Below the pieces are notes generated by a model. The model was given only the letters and a program-made list of their open reading frames with translations. It did no database searches and had not been told where the DNA came from. From Coix lacryma-jobi var. lacryma-jobi (lineage: Eukaryota; Streptophyta; Magnoliopsida; Poales; Poaceae), in NCBI GenBank assembly GCA_009763385.1, contig CM019822.1:14713950-14777949 (forward strand): a stretch of 64,000 bases of DNA, given 5' to 3'. A program made the translations under genes and the position numbers. Shown in pieces: positions 31,716-43,338 of the stretch. Each line of letters begins with the position of its first letter. Position 1 is the stretch's first letter.

Positions 31716-33499
31716 ACCCCCGTCTCCATGGATAGTTTAGTTTAGATTAGAATAAAATTCCATGTTAGATATATTTTGAATTTCCAAGTTTCATCTTAGA
31801 TTTATTTCTTTTGAATTTCTCCTTTTAATTTCCAATGTATTTCCCTTCTTAGAGAATAAATAAAATTTATATTGTCTCTACTGGTGTGTTTGCCACCAGT
31901 AGAGCGCTTTGCATTTTACCTTTGCGTCATGTTCAGAGTTCATTTATGGAAAGATTCAAGTGTGGGGGGGTCGGACGACCCCCAAATTTCATCACCGAAC
32001 CACACCGAACTGCTGAGCACAGGCTGACACGCTGCAATGCACAAAACAGAGGTAAGCAAGGGGTCGGGCAACCCCCATTTTCTTGAATTTTTGAAAAGTG
32101 CTTTTGCAGATGTAAAACTGAATGGAAGAAAAAGCGAAGGGCAACGAGACCCACCATTTGGTGGGGTCGGCTGACCCCACCATGGTGACCTAGGCCCACC
32201 AGCTCACCTCTGCACAGTAAGCTCGACACTGCTGTCTGGTTCGTTTCCCCTTTCTCCTCTCGGTTCCAGCAGTTTCACAATCATTCCATATTCTGAATAA
32301 AATAAAATAAAAATCTACAAAGCAACTTGAATTATGATATGCTAAGAATGTTAATGACATGAAACCATGTTCTTACATATGTTTATACTCATGGGTAAAC
32401 TAAATTAGGAAACCGTATTGACTAAGTTGTTGTTAAGAGTGAGATAAATCTTGGCTTAAGACTCAAACCTGTTTTGTTTAAGGTGCTTAGAGATTTGTTT
32501 TTGAAAATATCTCAAAACCATAGTATCATTTACTCCTCTATAGTGAGAAATACTTACCAAAACCATACATATGCATACATGAGCAAAACCTTTTACACAC
32601 ATGCTACTTGTTTTTTGTCTTGAGTTTGGTCAACCTTGTTGACCCTAGTCGAGAATTTTGTCATAATCCCAAGATCAAGATCACGTACACACCATCTACA
32701 TATGCAACTTCTACACTGGAAGTATGCCTACACATGCCATTCATTTCCACTCTATAGATGCTTCGTACATTAAAGTTCTACAATATATCTCTCTCTAACT
32801 CTAGTTAGTAAAAAGAGACATTAAGGCTAAGCAAAAGAAAAAAAAATATGGACACATCAAGGTCCAGTAAAAAAAATTGTGGACACATGAAGGTCCACTA
32901 AAAAAAATATATGGACACATGAAGGTCCATTGTTGAAAAATGCTAGCCATGTCTCAAGGTAAAATAAAGTAGAGAGAGATTATATTAAAGGAGCATTCTA
33001 GTCCACATACTTTCCACACACATGCACATCATGATCTAGGATTATGACATTCTTCTCCTTGGATCCTTGTTTTGACTTTACAATATATGCAAGTATGCTA
33101 CTTTGTTTACCCCTACCAAGCTCCACATAAGCCTGATAGATTAGGATAAAACAAAAATAAGGCAATCACATGCTATGCCTTGGTGAGGAACCAAACACCT
33201 ATAAGAGTGTCTTGAGAGTACTATATGAGGAGTAAGTATGAACTATGTGTTTTCCTTTCAAACTGTCCAAAAACTCTAAGTACCAAGAACAAGAATTCAG
33301 GGAGATGACTTTGCTTTGAGATTTGTTCCTTTTCTCAACATCTAAAGGATATATGATAGACAGCACCACATAACCCATTTGTATAAACTATGTTAGGAAT
33401 GATGCTTTATGATCATTATCATTTTAAGTATGTAATAATCTTGTTCACTTTCTCTAACCTTTACTCGAGGACGAGCAAAGATTCAAGTGTGGGGGATCT
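31716..33499 (+). other. 3' UTR of element D, with hairpins and polypurine tract
   Basis: AT-rich and non-coding. Three more palindromes occur near 31970, 32063 and 32163. A hairpin array is at 32849-32929. GAGGACGAGCAA at 33466-33477 precedes the polypurine tract GTGTGGGGGATCT (33487-33499), which abuts the 3' LTR. The same GAGGACGAGCAA plus G-tract layout is found in element E. Confidence 0.75.
32849..32929 (+). repeat. Three tandem hairpins TGGACACATGAAGGTCCA with A-tract spacers
   Basis: Units at 32849-32866, 32880-32897 and 32912-32929 each form a TGGAC/GTCCA stem, separated by runs of 7-9 A. They lie about 570-650 bases upstream of the polypurine tract. Confidence 0.85.
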
Positions 33500-35051
33500 T
33501 GTTGACGGAAGTTATAGCATGTTTTACCTTACCAAAATACCGTCAACAAGCCTCGGTTTCAAGGAAGTATAGCATATCATGAGCATATTTATCACTAATA
33601 AGTTCCACTTGTACTCTTAGCTTGTGAACATGTAGGAGATGCCAAAATGAACAAAATGAGGCCAGGTGGGCCCACCAAGGGGGTCGGCCGACCCCACCTT
33701 GGTGGCCACCTCGGCCCAGGTGACATGGCACGATCCAAGAGAAGCATGCTCAGGCCAATATCATCCCTTGGATCAAACATGTGCTTTTACTCAATGGTGC
33801 AAGATGAGAAGCACATGGATTCATGGGTCCACACCGAAACCAAATGCAACCAACTTCACGAGACTTGCTCCATGACATGTGGGGTCACCAAGGGAGAAAA
33901 GATGGTGGGCCAGCCCTGTCATAGGGGGGTCGGCCGATCCCCTCTTGGTGGGCCCTGGCTACACTGTTCAGCCTGGTGACATCAGCATCTTCTAGAAGCA
34001 AAGTGGTGGGCCCACCTGTCATTGGCTGTGGTCGGCCGACCCTGGGGTGAATCCCATCCAAAGTCGGTTGCTTGCACATGTTTCACACGTGAACAATATC
34101 TAGCCATCCATCCATGACGGTTACTATGGCGGTTTGATCCAATGGCCAAGGAAGGAGAGCACGCGGATCGCTGACGTGGCACCGGAGTAGCCGCTACTCC
34201 ACCTCCAAGCTATAAATACCCCCCTAGAGCTCTTCATTTACATGCATCCAAGGAGAGAAAGCCTACTTAGTAGCTTTAGTGTTAGAAGAGAGGGAAGGGA
34301 GTGAGGAGTTCCACGGAGGAGTCCCGGCCTGTCGGGAATCTTCTCCAAGGTGCGCCTCAGCGGATGCGATTCTTCTTGTAAGTGTTACATCTGAGTCCTT
34401 CTAGTATTTAATATTCTGGTCTGGTTATTTAAGTTTACAGTTCTTTTACTTGGCACATTGCTTTACTTTGTTGAAGTGCTCTAGGCCTAATAAGCTTAGC
34501 TTTAGAGTAGTAAGATTAGTGTAGATGTGGTGTCTAGGCTATATCTTGCCAGTGTGGACTTCTTGTCGCACTTGTGTAGACGCTTGGTGGTAGAGTGACA
34601 GACACAGCCAGTGCTTGGAGTTCCTCTCAAGTGTTGTAGGCAAGTTGAAAATAATAGTTGGGTAGCAGCATTGCCGCCTCAGTAGTTGTTAGGTGGAAAA
34701 CCTTTTAATCAACTACTGTTTCGTCCTTCGCCCCCAGTAAGGAATGAGGTGGTAAACCTCAGTACTCTTAGAAAACCAGAAACCAGATATTGATATTAGG
34801 AAGACCTCTCTATCCCAGTTATCATATACCCTTTGATCATCCTTTGACGACCCTACTTCTAGTTAATCCACTTCAGGTTCCCTGTGGAAATACGATACCT
34901 GGAATACTCCCGGTGAAAAGCTACGATTGACTACCGTGCGCTTGCGGTATATCCGTTTGCCACTTCTGGTGTCAACAAGCATCTCTGGTGCCGCTACCGG
35001 GGATTAGGCTCCATAGTCTAGTTCTAGTGGTTGCATTAAGAAGTGTCAACA
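33500..35051 (+). repeat. 3' LTR of element D
   Basis: TGTTGACGG...GTCAACA, about 98-99% like the 5' LTR by eye, including the palindromes, the TATA box at 34211 and the embedded old primer site near 34984. It is followed by TSD GCCAT at 35052-35056. Confidence 0.93.
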
Positions 35052-35056
35052 GCCAT

Positions 35057-36245
35057 ACTCCATCTTTCGCTCTCCCGCGCAATTGGAATTTGATCGGGTT
35101 TGGAATGACTGGTTTTTTCGTACCCGACAGCCTGATGAACCAACTCTTGATATGGTCGTGGCGGATATTCACGCAGAGGCTTCAGCCCATCAAGAGGGAG
35201 GGTCCCTGGATGCACCCGAGTCCTCGCGCCAAGGGGCGACACTGGACGTGTTCGGGTACGACCAGGACCTTACCCGGTTAAAGGAATTGAGTGACCAGGT
35301 GAAGGCTCCTGTTGATGCGCTTCATCGTTTCGTCGAGGTAAGAATCCCAATCCTCTCTTATTGTTCTGTAGACTCATCCAAGTACTTACGATATACTTGT
35401 GCTGCTAGGCCTTTGACTTCAAGGTCTGGGATCAAGTTACCCGGATCCGCCGAGAGACGTCCCCTGAGGTCCAAGAGCTCAAAGATTATATTGCTCAAGA
35501 GCAAATTAGCCAGAAAGTAGCTACCCAGGTGCTACACAATCGAATCAATGAGCTTCAGAGCAACCTCAAGATGGTGGAAACGGAGCATGATGCCGCCAAT
35601 GCTCGAGAAATTGAGCTGATTGCCAAAGCCGCCTCCACGGAACAGAAGGTGAAGGAGCTAAAGAGATCTTCCAAGAAACAGCTTGAAGGTACTTTTGAAA
35701 TCTGCTTGATAGTCTTTGTCCATACTAGTAGTCTAATTGTATGGTAACTGACTCGAATTTATGCAGATGCAAATAAATTGGCTTCAGGGTGGCAGAACGC
35801 CTTCAACTATAAGGAGGCGGAGCTTGAGGAGGTATTTGCTAACGCGCAAAGTACTCTTCAAGAAGCCAAACTGATACGTGAGGGTGCTGACCGGGATCTT
35901 CTGCAGGCTTTGAAGTCTACAAAGGAGTCGTGTGATTCCCTGAAGGCTTTAGAGCAAGCCGTCGAGCCCCTGCTCAATATGATACCGGCGCCCGAAGGAG
36001 TCGAAGAGACCTTGGCTGAACGAGCCAAAGCCGCACCCAAACGGCTAGCCCAGTATATCAAGAATATGTCAATCTCCGTGGTCCAGGGTCTGATGGCTAC
36101 TCTTCGGCTGCATCTGCCAGCCTTTGATCTGGGTGCCCTGATGACCCTTCCTGAGGACAAGGGCGACGAAGATCTCGCGGCAATGCAGGAGGAGGTGAAG
36201 GCTGCTGCGGAGGAGTACTCGCAGATCTTAGATCTTGTAGAGTAG
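35057..36245 (+). pseudogene. PF04195-like accessory gene, 3' exons (continues from 12351)
   Basis: Exon 4 resumes in frame (YSIFRSPAQLEFDRVWNDWF) and ends at 35337. Exon 5 is 35409-35688 and exon 6 is 35767-36245, all with GT-AG introns and intact phase, ending in TAG. The encoded part is mostly helical coiled coil (KDYIAQEQISQKVATQV, AREIELIAKAASTEQKVK) and then a compact Leu/Ala-rich C-terminus ending EYSQILDLVE. Apart from the TAG in the first exon and the two insertions, the gene looks intact, so it decayed only recently. It lies antisense to R1 gag. Confidence 0.8.
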
Positions 36246-36789
36246 AATAGACTCCTTAGTCCTTTGAGCGCCACTTGTAACTCCTGTGCACAATTATTAT
36301 AAGATATCAAAAATATATGTTACTTTTGATTCTTGTGAATTTCATATGTGTCCAACTCCATATTGTGACAAGAAATTCTTGGCAATGGGTTGAGTTTATT
36401 TGTTGTGGATGTATGACCAGGCGTCTAATTAGATGGGTCTATCCGAGTGCTCTTTAGCACTTTTAGTCTGGGTCGTATGACTTTGTTTTTCTAACTTGTT
36501 GCGTAGAGAACTTAGTCTTGCCCGAGTACTACTCTTAGTACCCTTGTTCAAGGGATAATTCCGATCAGGCACCTCTTGAAGGACCATAACGTTGGTTCCT
36601 TCTGGGTGGATCATATCCTCTTGAGGATCGCAGCTTGAGTGCGAAGGTGAGTGGACCTCTGTCCGGTAGTTGTGTAACAGGGTGAGTACTTATCCCGCCT
36701 TGTTACGCCTTATAGAAACTGGTCTCCACTATAGTGGATTCCATATTTGCTATAGGCTGATAGCCGGGTGTTAAACCGTACTATCATGT
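36246..36789 (-). other. Non-coding part of R1 between accessory gene and protease
   Basis: No coding signal. Short inverted repeats occur, such as CCGAGTGCTCTTTAGCACTT at 36443 and GAGTACTACTCTTAGTACCC near 36524. The rest of pol (RT, RNase H, integrase) expected here is missing. Confidence 0.5.
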
Positions 36790-37122
36790 GAGTTGTATTG
36801 AGCTCGAAGCTCGTAACTCTAGTATGGTTTCCGCTGAACCAATCTATCCGAGTAGTCAATACTAATCGGAGGTAGAGTCCTACCTCGCCACCAATAAGTA
36901 CCCTTCCAAGTGTATATCCTGCAACCGTGGGGTCCAATACTAGCGGGTAGTGCCCTGCATTGGAGATACTAGTCCACTGATCGGCTCTGGAGAAATTAAT
37001 CGGATGCTCGGACCAGTCGAGGTATTTGGGCATCGCTAGTTCAGTCGACATGATTTCTCGCAGAGAAAGCTTCTGGAGCCTCTTACTGTCGCTGGTGGTT
37101 ACTCCCCCAAAGATGACTTGAT
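36790..37122 (-). pseudogene. pol: Protease fragment of R1 (Tat/Retand)
   Basis: Minus-strand reading gives VIFGGVTTSDSKRLQKLSLRE, YLDWSEHPINFSRADQW, GHYPLVLDPTVAGYTLGRVL and then IGGEVG, where an IDGGS-type continuation would be expected. These are the conserved blocks at the Gag-protease junction of Retand-type elements. Homology ends shortly after, so the catalytic region and all later pol domains are deleted. Confidence 0.75.
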
Positions 37123-39244
37123 GGTTCTTTGTTCTTGGGGTGCTGGAAGCCACCAGCATCTTGTGGAGGGTCCTCAACTGTCTTCTTGCCTTTATCCTTT
37201 TTGTTCTTATTGAAGTCAGGGTTCAAGCCTCGCTCCTTGAGCTGTCGGCAGTGCCTTGCTGGATGTCCACTCTTGGATGGAAGGGGCAAGGCCCGTCGAG
37301 TAAGTCATCAAAGGTGTAGGGCTTGTTTCCTTTCTTCTGAGGTTCCATGGCAGCAACAGTATTGTCTCCTGCTCTCTTCCGGGTGTTTTGCTGTGGTGCC
37401 TGGTTACCTCTCTGATTGTTCCCTCGATCACCTTGCGTGTTTCTATCGGGAAAGCGCTCCTGTGTGCGTTCCTCTGTTGCCATCATGGAGTTTACAGCCC
37501 GATGGAATTTGTCAGCGGTGGTCGGGTCCTGCTTGATGAAATCTTTGTAATTGTACCTTTCGCAAATGCTGTTGCCGAAAAGGTCAATTACTTCTCTATC
37601 TGTGATGTCGGAAACTGTAGAGCGGATTTCTGAGAAGTGCCTATAGTATTCCCTCATCGATTCATTTTTCTGCTGCTTGCAGGTTCTGAGCTTGGTCCGG
37701 GGGTCCGATCTCTCTGGGACACCAGCAAAGTTTTCAACGAAGACACGATGTAGTTGTTCCCAGGAGTCGATGGACTCGGGCTTAAGTCTGTCGAACCAAG
37801 CAAGCGGCATTGTCTCTAGAGCCATTGGGAGGTAGAGTGCTTTGACGTCATTGCTTCCTCCGGCTAACTCGACTGCTTGAGCATACAGCCTGAGCCACCG
37901 TTTGGGTTCTGTCTTCCCATCGTACTTGGAGTAGTTCCCGGGTTTGAATTTTCGCGGGAGCGAGACTGCTCGAAGCCTTTGGGAAAAACAGGGGAAGCGA
38001 TCGACCGCATCAAGCGCTGCAACTACGGGTCCTCTGTATGAGGATTCAGCTCCACCTTCGGCTTGATCATGTGCTCGGGGACCCAGGCGACTCCTTGCCG
38101 GGATCCTACCGAGCCTTTCTTGGATGGGTCGCCTCTGGCCCGGGTGGGATGAATCCTGCTCATCAGCTAAGGACTCGAGGTTGCGCCCCTTGAGTTGAAA
38201 TGCGGTAGTCTGAAGCATGATTAGTCGCCGCTCCTCGTCCGGAGTACGGTTGGCCTTGGCACCCATCTCAGTAGCTAGAGCCAGGATATTTTGATAGGGG
38301 GTCTGGAAGACTTTGTGTCCTGCTACCCTCATGAACTCGGGTTCAAGGTTACGAGAACAATCAGGGCGTCGCCTGTTGAAATCATCATGAGAGTAATTCT
38401 CTTTGGTACGAGCCTGGCGCTCTACCTCCGCTTCCAGATGCCTCCGAGTGTTGTATTCCTCTAGCCGTGCATTGTAGCGATCCACAACTTCCTTGCGATG
38501 ATTGGCCCGCCTCCTGCGGGCCTCTTTAGCTTGGTTCTTGCGGATTCTTTCGGCTTTTAAGGACTCGACTTCCCTGGGTACCTCGGGATCATTATCAGAG
38601 ATCATGCTCAGTGTTTCGTCATCTTGGAAGACATCTAGCGGGGTTGGTGGTCGTAGAGATGACTGGTGCCCCGTCATGAAGACTTCACGGTTGAAACCTT
38701 GGTTTGATCCTGGTGTTACTGACTCCAGGGTAGAAGTACTGGAGATTAGTTCCTTTGAGGTGTCATGTTCCTCAAAGGGGAGCTGATGTCCGTGCTGATA
38801 CGGAAGTTGCTAGTCAATTGTGCCAATCAGTCTAGCTGGGGCAGGCTGGATTGGCCAATGGACGATGTTACCCTCCTTGGTAGAGCTGAAAACGAGTCCT
38901 TGTTGGGATCCAGTCAAAGGTATCTGCTGATACTCTTTGAATTTTGCTCCGACCAGGTCTTGTAAGCTTCCAGCAGTGTTCCGCAGGCCAAAGGAGATGC
39001 CATGAATGGGATCCGGGTCCTTCTCTTCATAGTTTGAGTCCGAGTAGGAGTCGGATGCCTTTGGACTGTCCTCCAGATGCTGCGGTTCTTGAATCTGTAA
39101 TTTTGCCAGGTGCTGGGCAAGGAGTTCCGCCTTTGGCATGGCTTGCGGCTTTGGTTCAGTGTCAAGTCGGCTGTGAAGCCTTCCTTGATCGTCCGCGATG
39201 CAAGTCCATGAGCCAAAAACAAAAATTGATCCTGCCGAGAACAT
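37083..39244 (-). pseudogene. gag: Gag of R1 (Tat/Retand-type)
   Basis: On the minus strand an ATG at 39244 begins FSAGSIFVFGSWTC and continues to a stop at 38810. A long frame then runs 38677-37223: a basic/acidic N-terminal helix region, LPRKFKPGNYSKYDGKTEP, KALYLPMALETMPLAWFDRL, SWEQLHRVFVENFAG and CKQQKNESMREYYRHFSEIR (retrotrans_gag). A last shift leads to a cysteine/histidine knuckle (CPFHP, KSGHPARHC) near 37240-37280. The main frame is about 484 codons, near full length. The N-terminal break and the final shift are the only lesions seen. Confidence 0.85.
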
Positions 39245-39288
39245 GTTGTCGTGGTTCGCCGGGCTCTTGATCGTCGAATCGCCGAAAG

Positions 39289-39306
39289 CCCCTACCTGGC
39301 GCGCCA
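39289..39306 (-). other. Primer-binding site of R1
   Basis: On the minus strand TGGCGCGCCAGGTAGGGG, two bases from the LTR. It looks like the tRNA-Arg-type site used by grass Tat/Retand elements; the exact tRNA should be checked. Confidence 0.65.
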
Positions 39307-39308
39307 GC

Positions 39309-39743
39309 TGTCGGTGTTTGTTAACCGACAACTCGTCTTGAGTGATCTCAGACGATTTGTTCGGTGGGGATCGGTGTTCGTAGGACCCAGCGAGTACACA
39401 GAGACAGCGATTTATACTGGTTCAGGCCGCTAAATAGCATAATACCTTACGTCCAGTGTGGCGTGTGCCTTGTGTATGATTGTGATTCAATATTCGATGA
39501 TCTAGGACCTGCGCCCGGCTCCCCTTATATATCCGGGTAAGCCTTAGCGTAGTCCGAGTCCTAGCCGGTTACAAAGGTAGAGTCCTATTCTAATTACAAG
39601 ACTTCCCTTTACAACTCGGCTAAGTTACAAGTCGGAGCCCTAATCCAAGTACACCACGTGACAAGTCTTCGGATCTCCTGCGCCGTCCGGGATTAGTCAG
39701 AGTAATCATCTACTGATGACATCTCTGACATCCTGGTCCGTCA
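39309..39743 (-). repeat. 5' LTR of R1 (435 bp)
   Basis: Plus-strand ends are TGTCGGTG...GTCCGTCA. On the minus strand a TATA box (TATATAAG, 39525-39533) is followed by the block GTATAAA...GGACGTAAGG shared with other gypsy LTRs here. The right flank is Sirevirus B gag, so R1 inserted into it; its other LTR is left of the window. Confidence 0.8.
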
Positions 39744-39875
39744 CTCAGGTCAAGACCAGACTCTTCGAGACCTACAAGCGAGAGTACGAGAACTTTGTTC
39801 AGTTGGAAGGAGAGACGATTGACGCCATGTTCGCTTGTTTCCAAACGATTGTGAACAAAATGTGTGCCAATCGGG
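39744..39875 (+). pseudogene. gag: Sirevirus B gag fragment 1
   Basis: It reads QVKTRLFETYKREYENFVQL, EGETIDAMFACFQTIVNKM and CANR, close to Sirevirus A Gag at 1440-1560. It is cut on the left by R1 and on the right by Sirevirus C (TSD TCGGG). The frame resumes at 50884. Confidence 0.85.
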
Positions 39876-41638
39876 TGAAAGGTCCTAAATGGCTAGAGGG
39901 GCGGTGAATAGCCTAATAAAATTTCTACAAAACACTTAAAGCAACTAATTAGTCAATTAGAAAGCGAAGCTTTTTGCTCTATCTCTATCAAGTGTTGCAA
40001 GCCACCTATCCAAGCAATTCTAGTGTATTATAATCACTATGGCACACAAGAGCTATGTCACTACTCTCTAAACTAGTGAGCTAGCAAGAATTAATTACTT
40101 CTAACTAAAGAGTTACTTCTAGCAACAATAATCACTACACAAGAAAGAATGAAAGTAAAGCAAGTGATAAGATGGTTACCACCGTTGGCAAGAGATAATC
40201 AATTGATATATGAATACCAATGAACTTCAGGATATTTCCAATGAGACAATAGACACACAATTTTTCTCCCGAGGTTCACGTGCTTGCCGGCACGCTAGCC
40301 CCCGTTGTGTCGACCACACACTTGGTGGTTCGACGGCTAACAGGTGTTTCACAAACCTAGCTCAACAAATGAGCGCCACAAGAACCCACTCACAAGTGAG
40401 GGTAGCTCAATGACACGAGCATTCCACTAGAGTTGCCTTTCACGAACTCCCGCGGGGAAGGCACAAGAACCCCTCACAAATTTCTTGATTGGGGGCGGAC
40501 ACAATCACCAAATCCCCTCACCAATCACAAATCCACCAACCTTCTAGGTGGCGGCAACCACTAAGAGTAATAAGAAATCCACAATCACAACAATCACCTA
40601 GTGCCAAGAAATTGAATCACAAATGCATGCACCTAGGGTTTCCCAAATCCTCTCATGAATGAGCATCCACCATGGAAATGGAGAGGAAAGGGAGGAGATG
40701 CTCTTCAAGCTCACAAGATCAACACGGGCTCTTAATCTCTCTTAGGGTTAGCACAAAGCTTGGGAGAAAGAGATGAGAGAGGAGCTTGTTCTTCTCTTTT
40801 TGGTTCTTGCAAGAATGAGCAAAGGGAGAAGAATAGAGAGCAAATGAATGTGTGAGAGAGTTTGCAAAAGGAGAACCCTGCATCTTCAAAAAGACAGCCA
40901 GCCAAAACGACCGTTACACGAATCTGAGCTGAACCAGAAACTCTGGGTAGGGCGAAAGAAATATCCGGCGGGCACCTTACTTTCTTGCAAACTGAAGTGC
41001 ATTTAAAAATAGCTGGAATATCCGGCTAGGGCCGAGAATAATTCCAACCAAGGGCTTACTGTCTGCGAACTGAACTGAGATTGAAGATAGTTGGAATATC
41101 CGGCTAGGGGCACAAAAATATCCACCTGGAGGTTCTCTGTTAGGTGTGGTTGCTACTCTTTTCTTCTCCTTTTTTTCTTTCAAGAGCTATTTCTTCTAAA
41201 AGAATCAAAAGAAATTAGCACAAGAGATAGCACTTTCACAAAGATTTTTTTTAGAGTTAATCTCACCACGTCACTAAGCGCTTAACTATATGCAAATGAG
41301 ACTCACATTTAGTGGCACTAGATAACCATTGGAATTAAAGATTTCCCCTCTTTATAGTACGATTATTTATCCTAAACCGATCACGCACTCTATTGCGTCT
41401 TGATCGGTAAAACAAATGCCCTATTTTATACCTTTGCCTTGAGCCCATAGGTTTTTGGTTTTCTTTTTCTTCTTTTCCAAATGTGGAGAAATGTATTATC
41501 AATTTGACCAGCACCATCACATTTGAGTATCATGTAGCTCCACCTTGGTGTGAACCAACCTATCTCATATATCACTTGGAGCAAGAGGTTAGTTCACTTA
41601 GGTTTCATCAATTATCCAAAACCAAACTAGGGTTTTCA
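39876..41638 (-). repeat. 3' LTR of Sirevirus C
   Basis: TGAAAGGTCC...GGGTTTTCA, about 98% like 49115-50878 by eye. On the minus strand it is preceded by the tract AAAAAAGGGGAGAT. No CCGGAC palindrome cluster like that of Sirevirus A is evident. Confidence 0.92.
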
Positions 41639-42693
41639 ATCTCCCCTTTTTTGGTAATTGATGACAACCTTCACAAAGATATGTATTTGAAAATTGAGTT
41701 GCCACTTTGGTAGTATTATCTCCCCCTACATATGTGCTATAGTGTTTGGTTCATATTTGGCACATATGCATGGATATGAAATGAGGGAGAGTAATACTAT
41801 CAAATGATGCTAAGGTGTAAAGAATGGACCTTTGAAGCATGATACCAATCGGAGTTGCCAATATACACCATCCTTAGCACCATGGTTAGCTAGACTTACA
41901 AAAACACTAGATACCTTATGAGATCAACATTATATGCAAAGCTCTATTATCGCTTGTAATACAAATTATATCTAGCTACCACCTATGCATGCTTGTTTAC
42001 AACACATCATTCAAATTCTATTTCTAGCATACACCACACAAGCATGGATATCAGTTAAACAACTTGTGCAATGCAAGCAAGCATATGAACATGCACAAAT
42101 CAAATGCAACAACCAAGTTCATGAGCTTGCTCCCCCTACTTGTGTGCTAAAAAAATCATTTTCAAAGTTTTTAATCCCCTTCATTTGATCTTTGTGACTT
42201 TTCTCTCCCCCTTTGTCATCTATTCCCATAAAAGGTTTGCATAAAAAGGTTCAAATTGATTAGGAGAGAGGTAGTTCTTTTCATATGTGGTTCAATCTAG
42301 ATCATTTGCATGAGACATTTAATCGGTTTGCTCTAGAGTAAGCTTCTTCACACATCTTGCAATGGTTATCTTACTCACGTTGGTTAAATATTTCATTGCT
42401 CATTTTCTAGATTAAACACTAGGATTGCAAGCCCATAAACATGTTATATGCTACCACTAGATCATAACAAGCATAGAAGCAATAGTGGCATCATATAAGC
42501 AATAAATTCATTTGATTTTCATGAATGATCCTAATAAACGTGAGGAATGACTAGATGCACTAAACATGTCCCTAGCAAGTATGGATGCATATGCCAATCA
42601 ACTTTTACCTTGCTTTGTCGAAGGAGAGGCATGTCATATAAGTGGAGGTGCATCAACACATATTTGAGAAGTCAAGTATGTTCAATTCATTCC
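41639..42693 (-). other. 3' non-coding region of Sirevirus C with repeated polypurine tracts
   Basis: Minus-strand purine tracts (seen as CTCCCC(C)T on the plus strand) occur at 41641, 41720, 42130 and 42203. No coding region is seen. Confidence 0.75.
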
Positions 42694-43338
42694 TTAGCTT
42701 GCAAAACCTCTTCTCATCAAGTGGCTTGGTGAATATGTCGGCAAGTTGATCATCGGTACCAACACTCTCAATTGAAATATCACCCTTTTGTTGATGGTCT
42801 CTATGAAATGATGCCTAATGTCAATATGCTTTGTTCTTGAATGTTGCACGGGGTTGTTTGTGAGCTTCACCACACTTTCATTATCACATAGCAATGACAC
42901 TTGTTTGAATTGGATTCCAAAGTCATCCAAAGTTGTTTTCATCCAAAGTAATTGAGCACAACAACTACCGGCAAATATGTATTCGGCTTCGGCGGTTGAA
43001 AGTGCCACACTATTTTGCTTCTTTGATGACCAAGACACAAGTGATCTTCCCAACAATTGGCATGTTCCCGATGTGCTCTTCCTATCAACCTTGCATCCCG
43101 CATAATCGGAGTCCGAATATCCAATCAACTCAAAGTTTGACCCCTTGGGATACCATAGTCCAACATCTTGTGTATGCTTCAAGTACCTCAATATTCTTTT
43201 TGTAGCCTTCAAATGACTTTCTCTTGGTAAGGCTTGGAATCTTGCACAGATGCATACACTAAACATGACATCCGGTCTTGATGCGGTCACATAGAGTAAG
43301 CTTCCAATCATAGACCGATATAGCTTTTGATCCACCAT

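Larger units (their letters stand above)
12352..35051 (+). mobile_element. Athila-like Ty3/gypsy element D, with chromovirus F nested inside
   Basis: It is bounded by LTRs of 1550 and 1552 bp with termini TGTTGAC...GTCAACA and a perfect 5-bp TSD GCCAT (12347-12351 and 35052-35056). Removing the element and one TSD copy restores the reading frame of the interrupted exon. The internal region has an Athila-type primer site (tRNA-Asp complement), gag, a protease/RT part split by F, no RNase H or integrase, then an extra 3' ORF and a long 3' UTR. It is therefore non-autonomous as it stands. Confidence 0.92.

Noticed and set aside
35083..36245. An independent host gene
   Set aside because: It joins in frame to 10894-12351 across element D, and the whole is a PF04195-like element gene.
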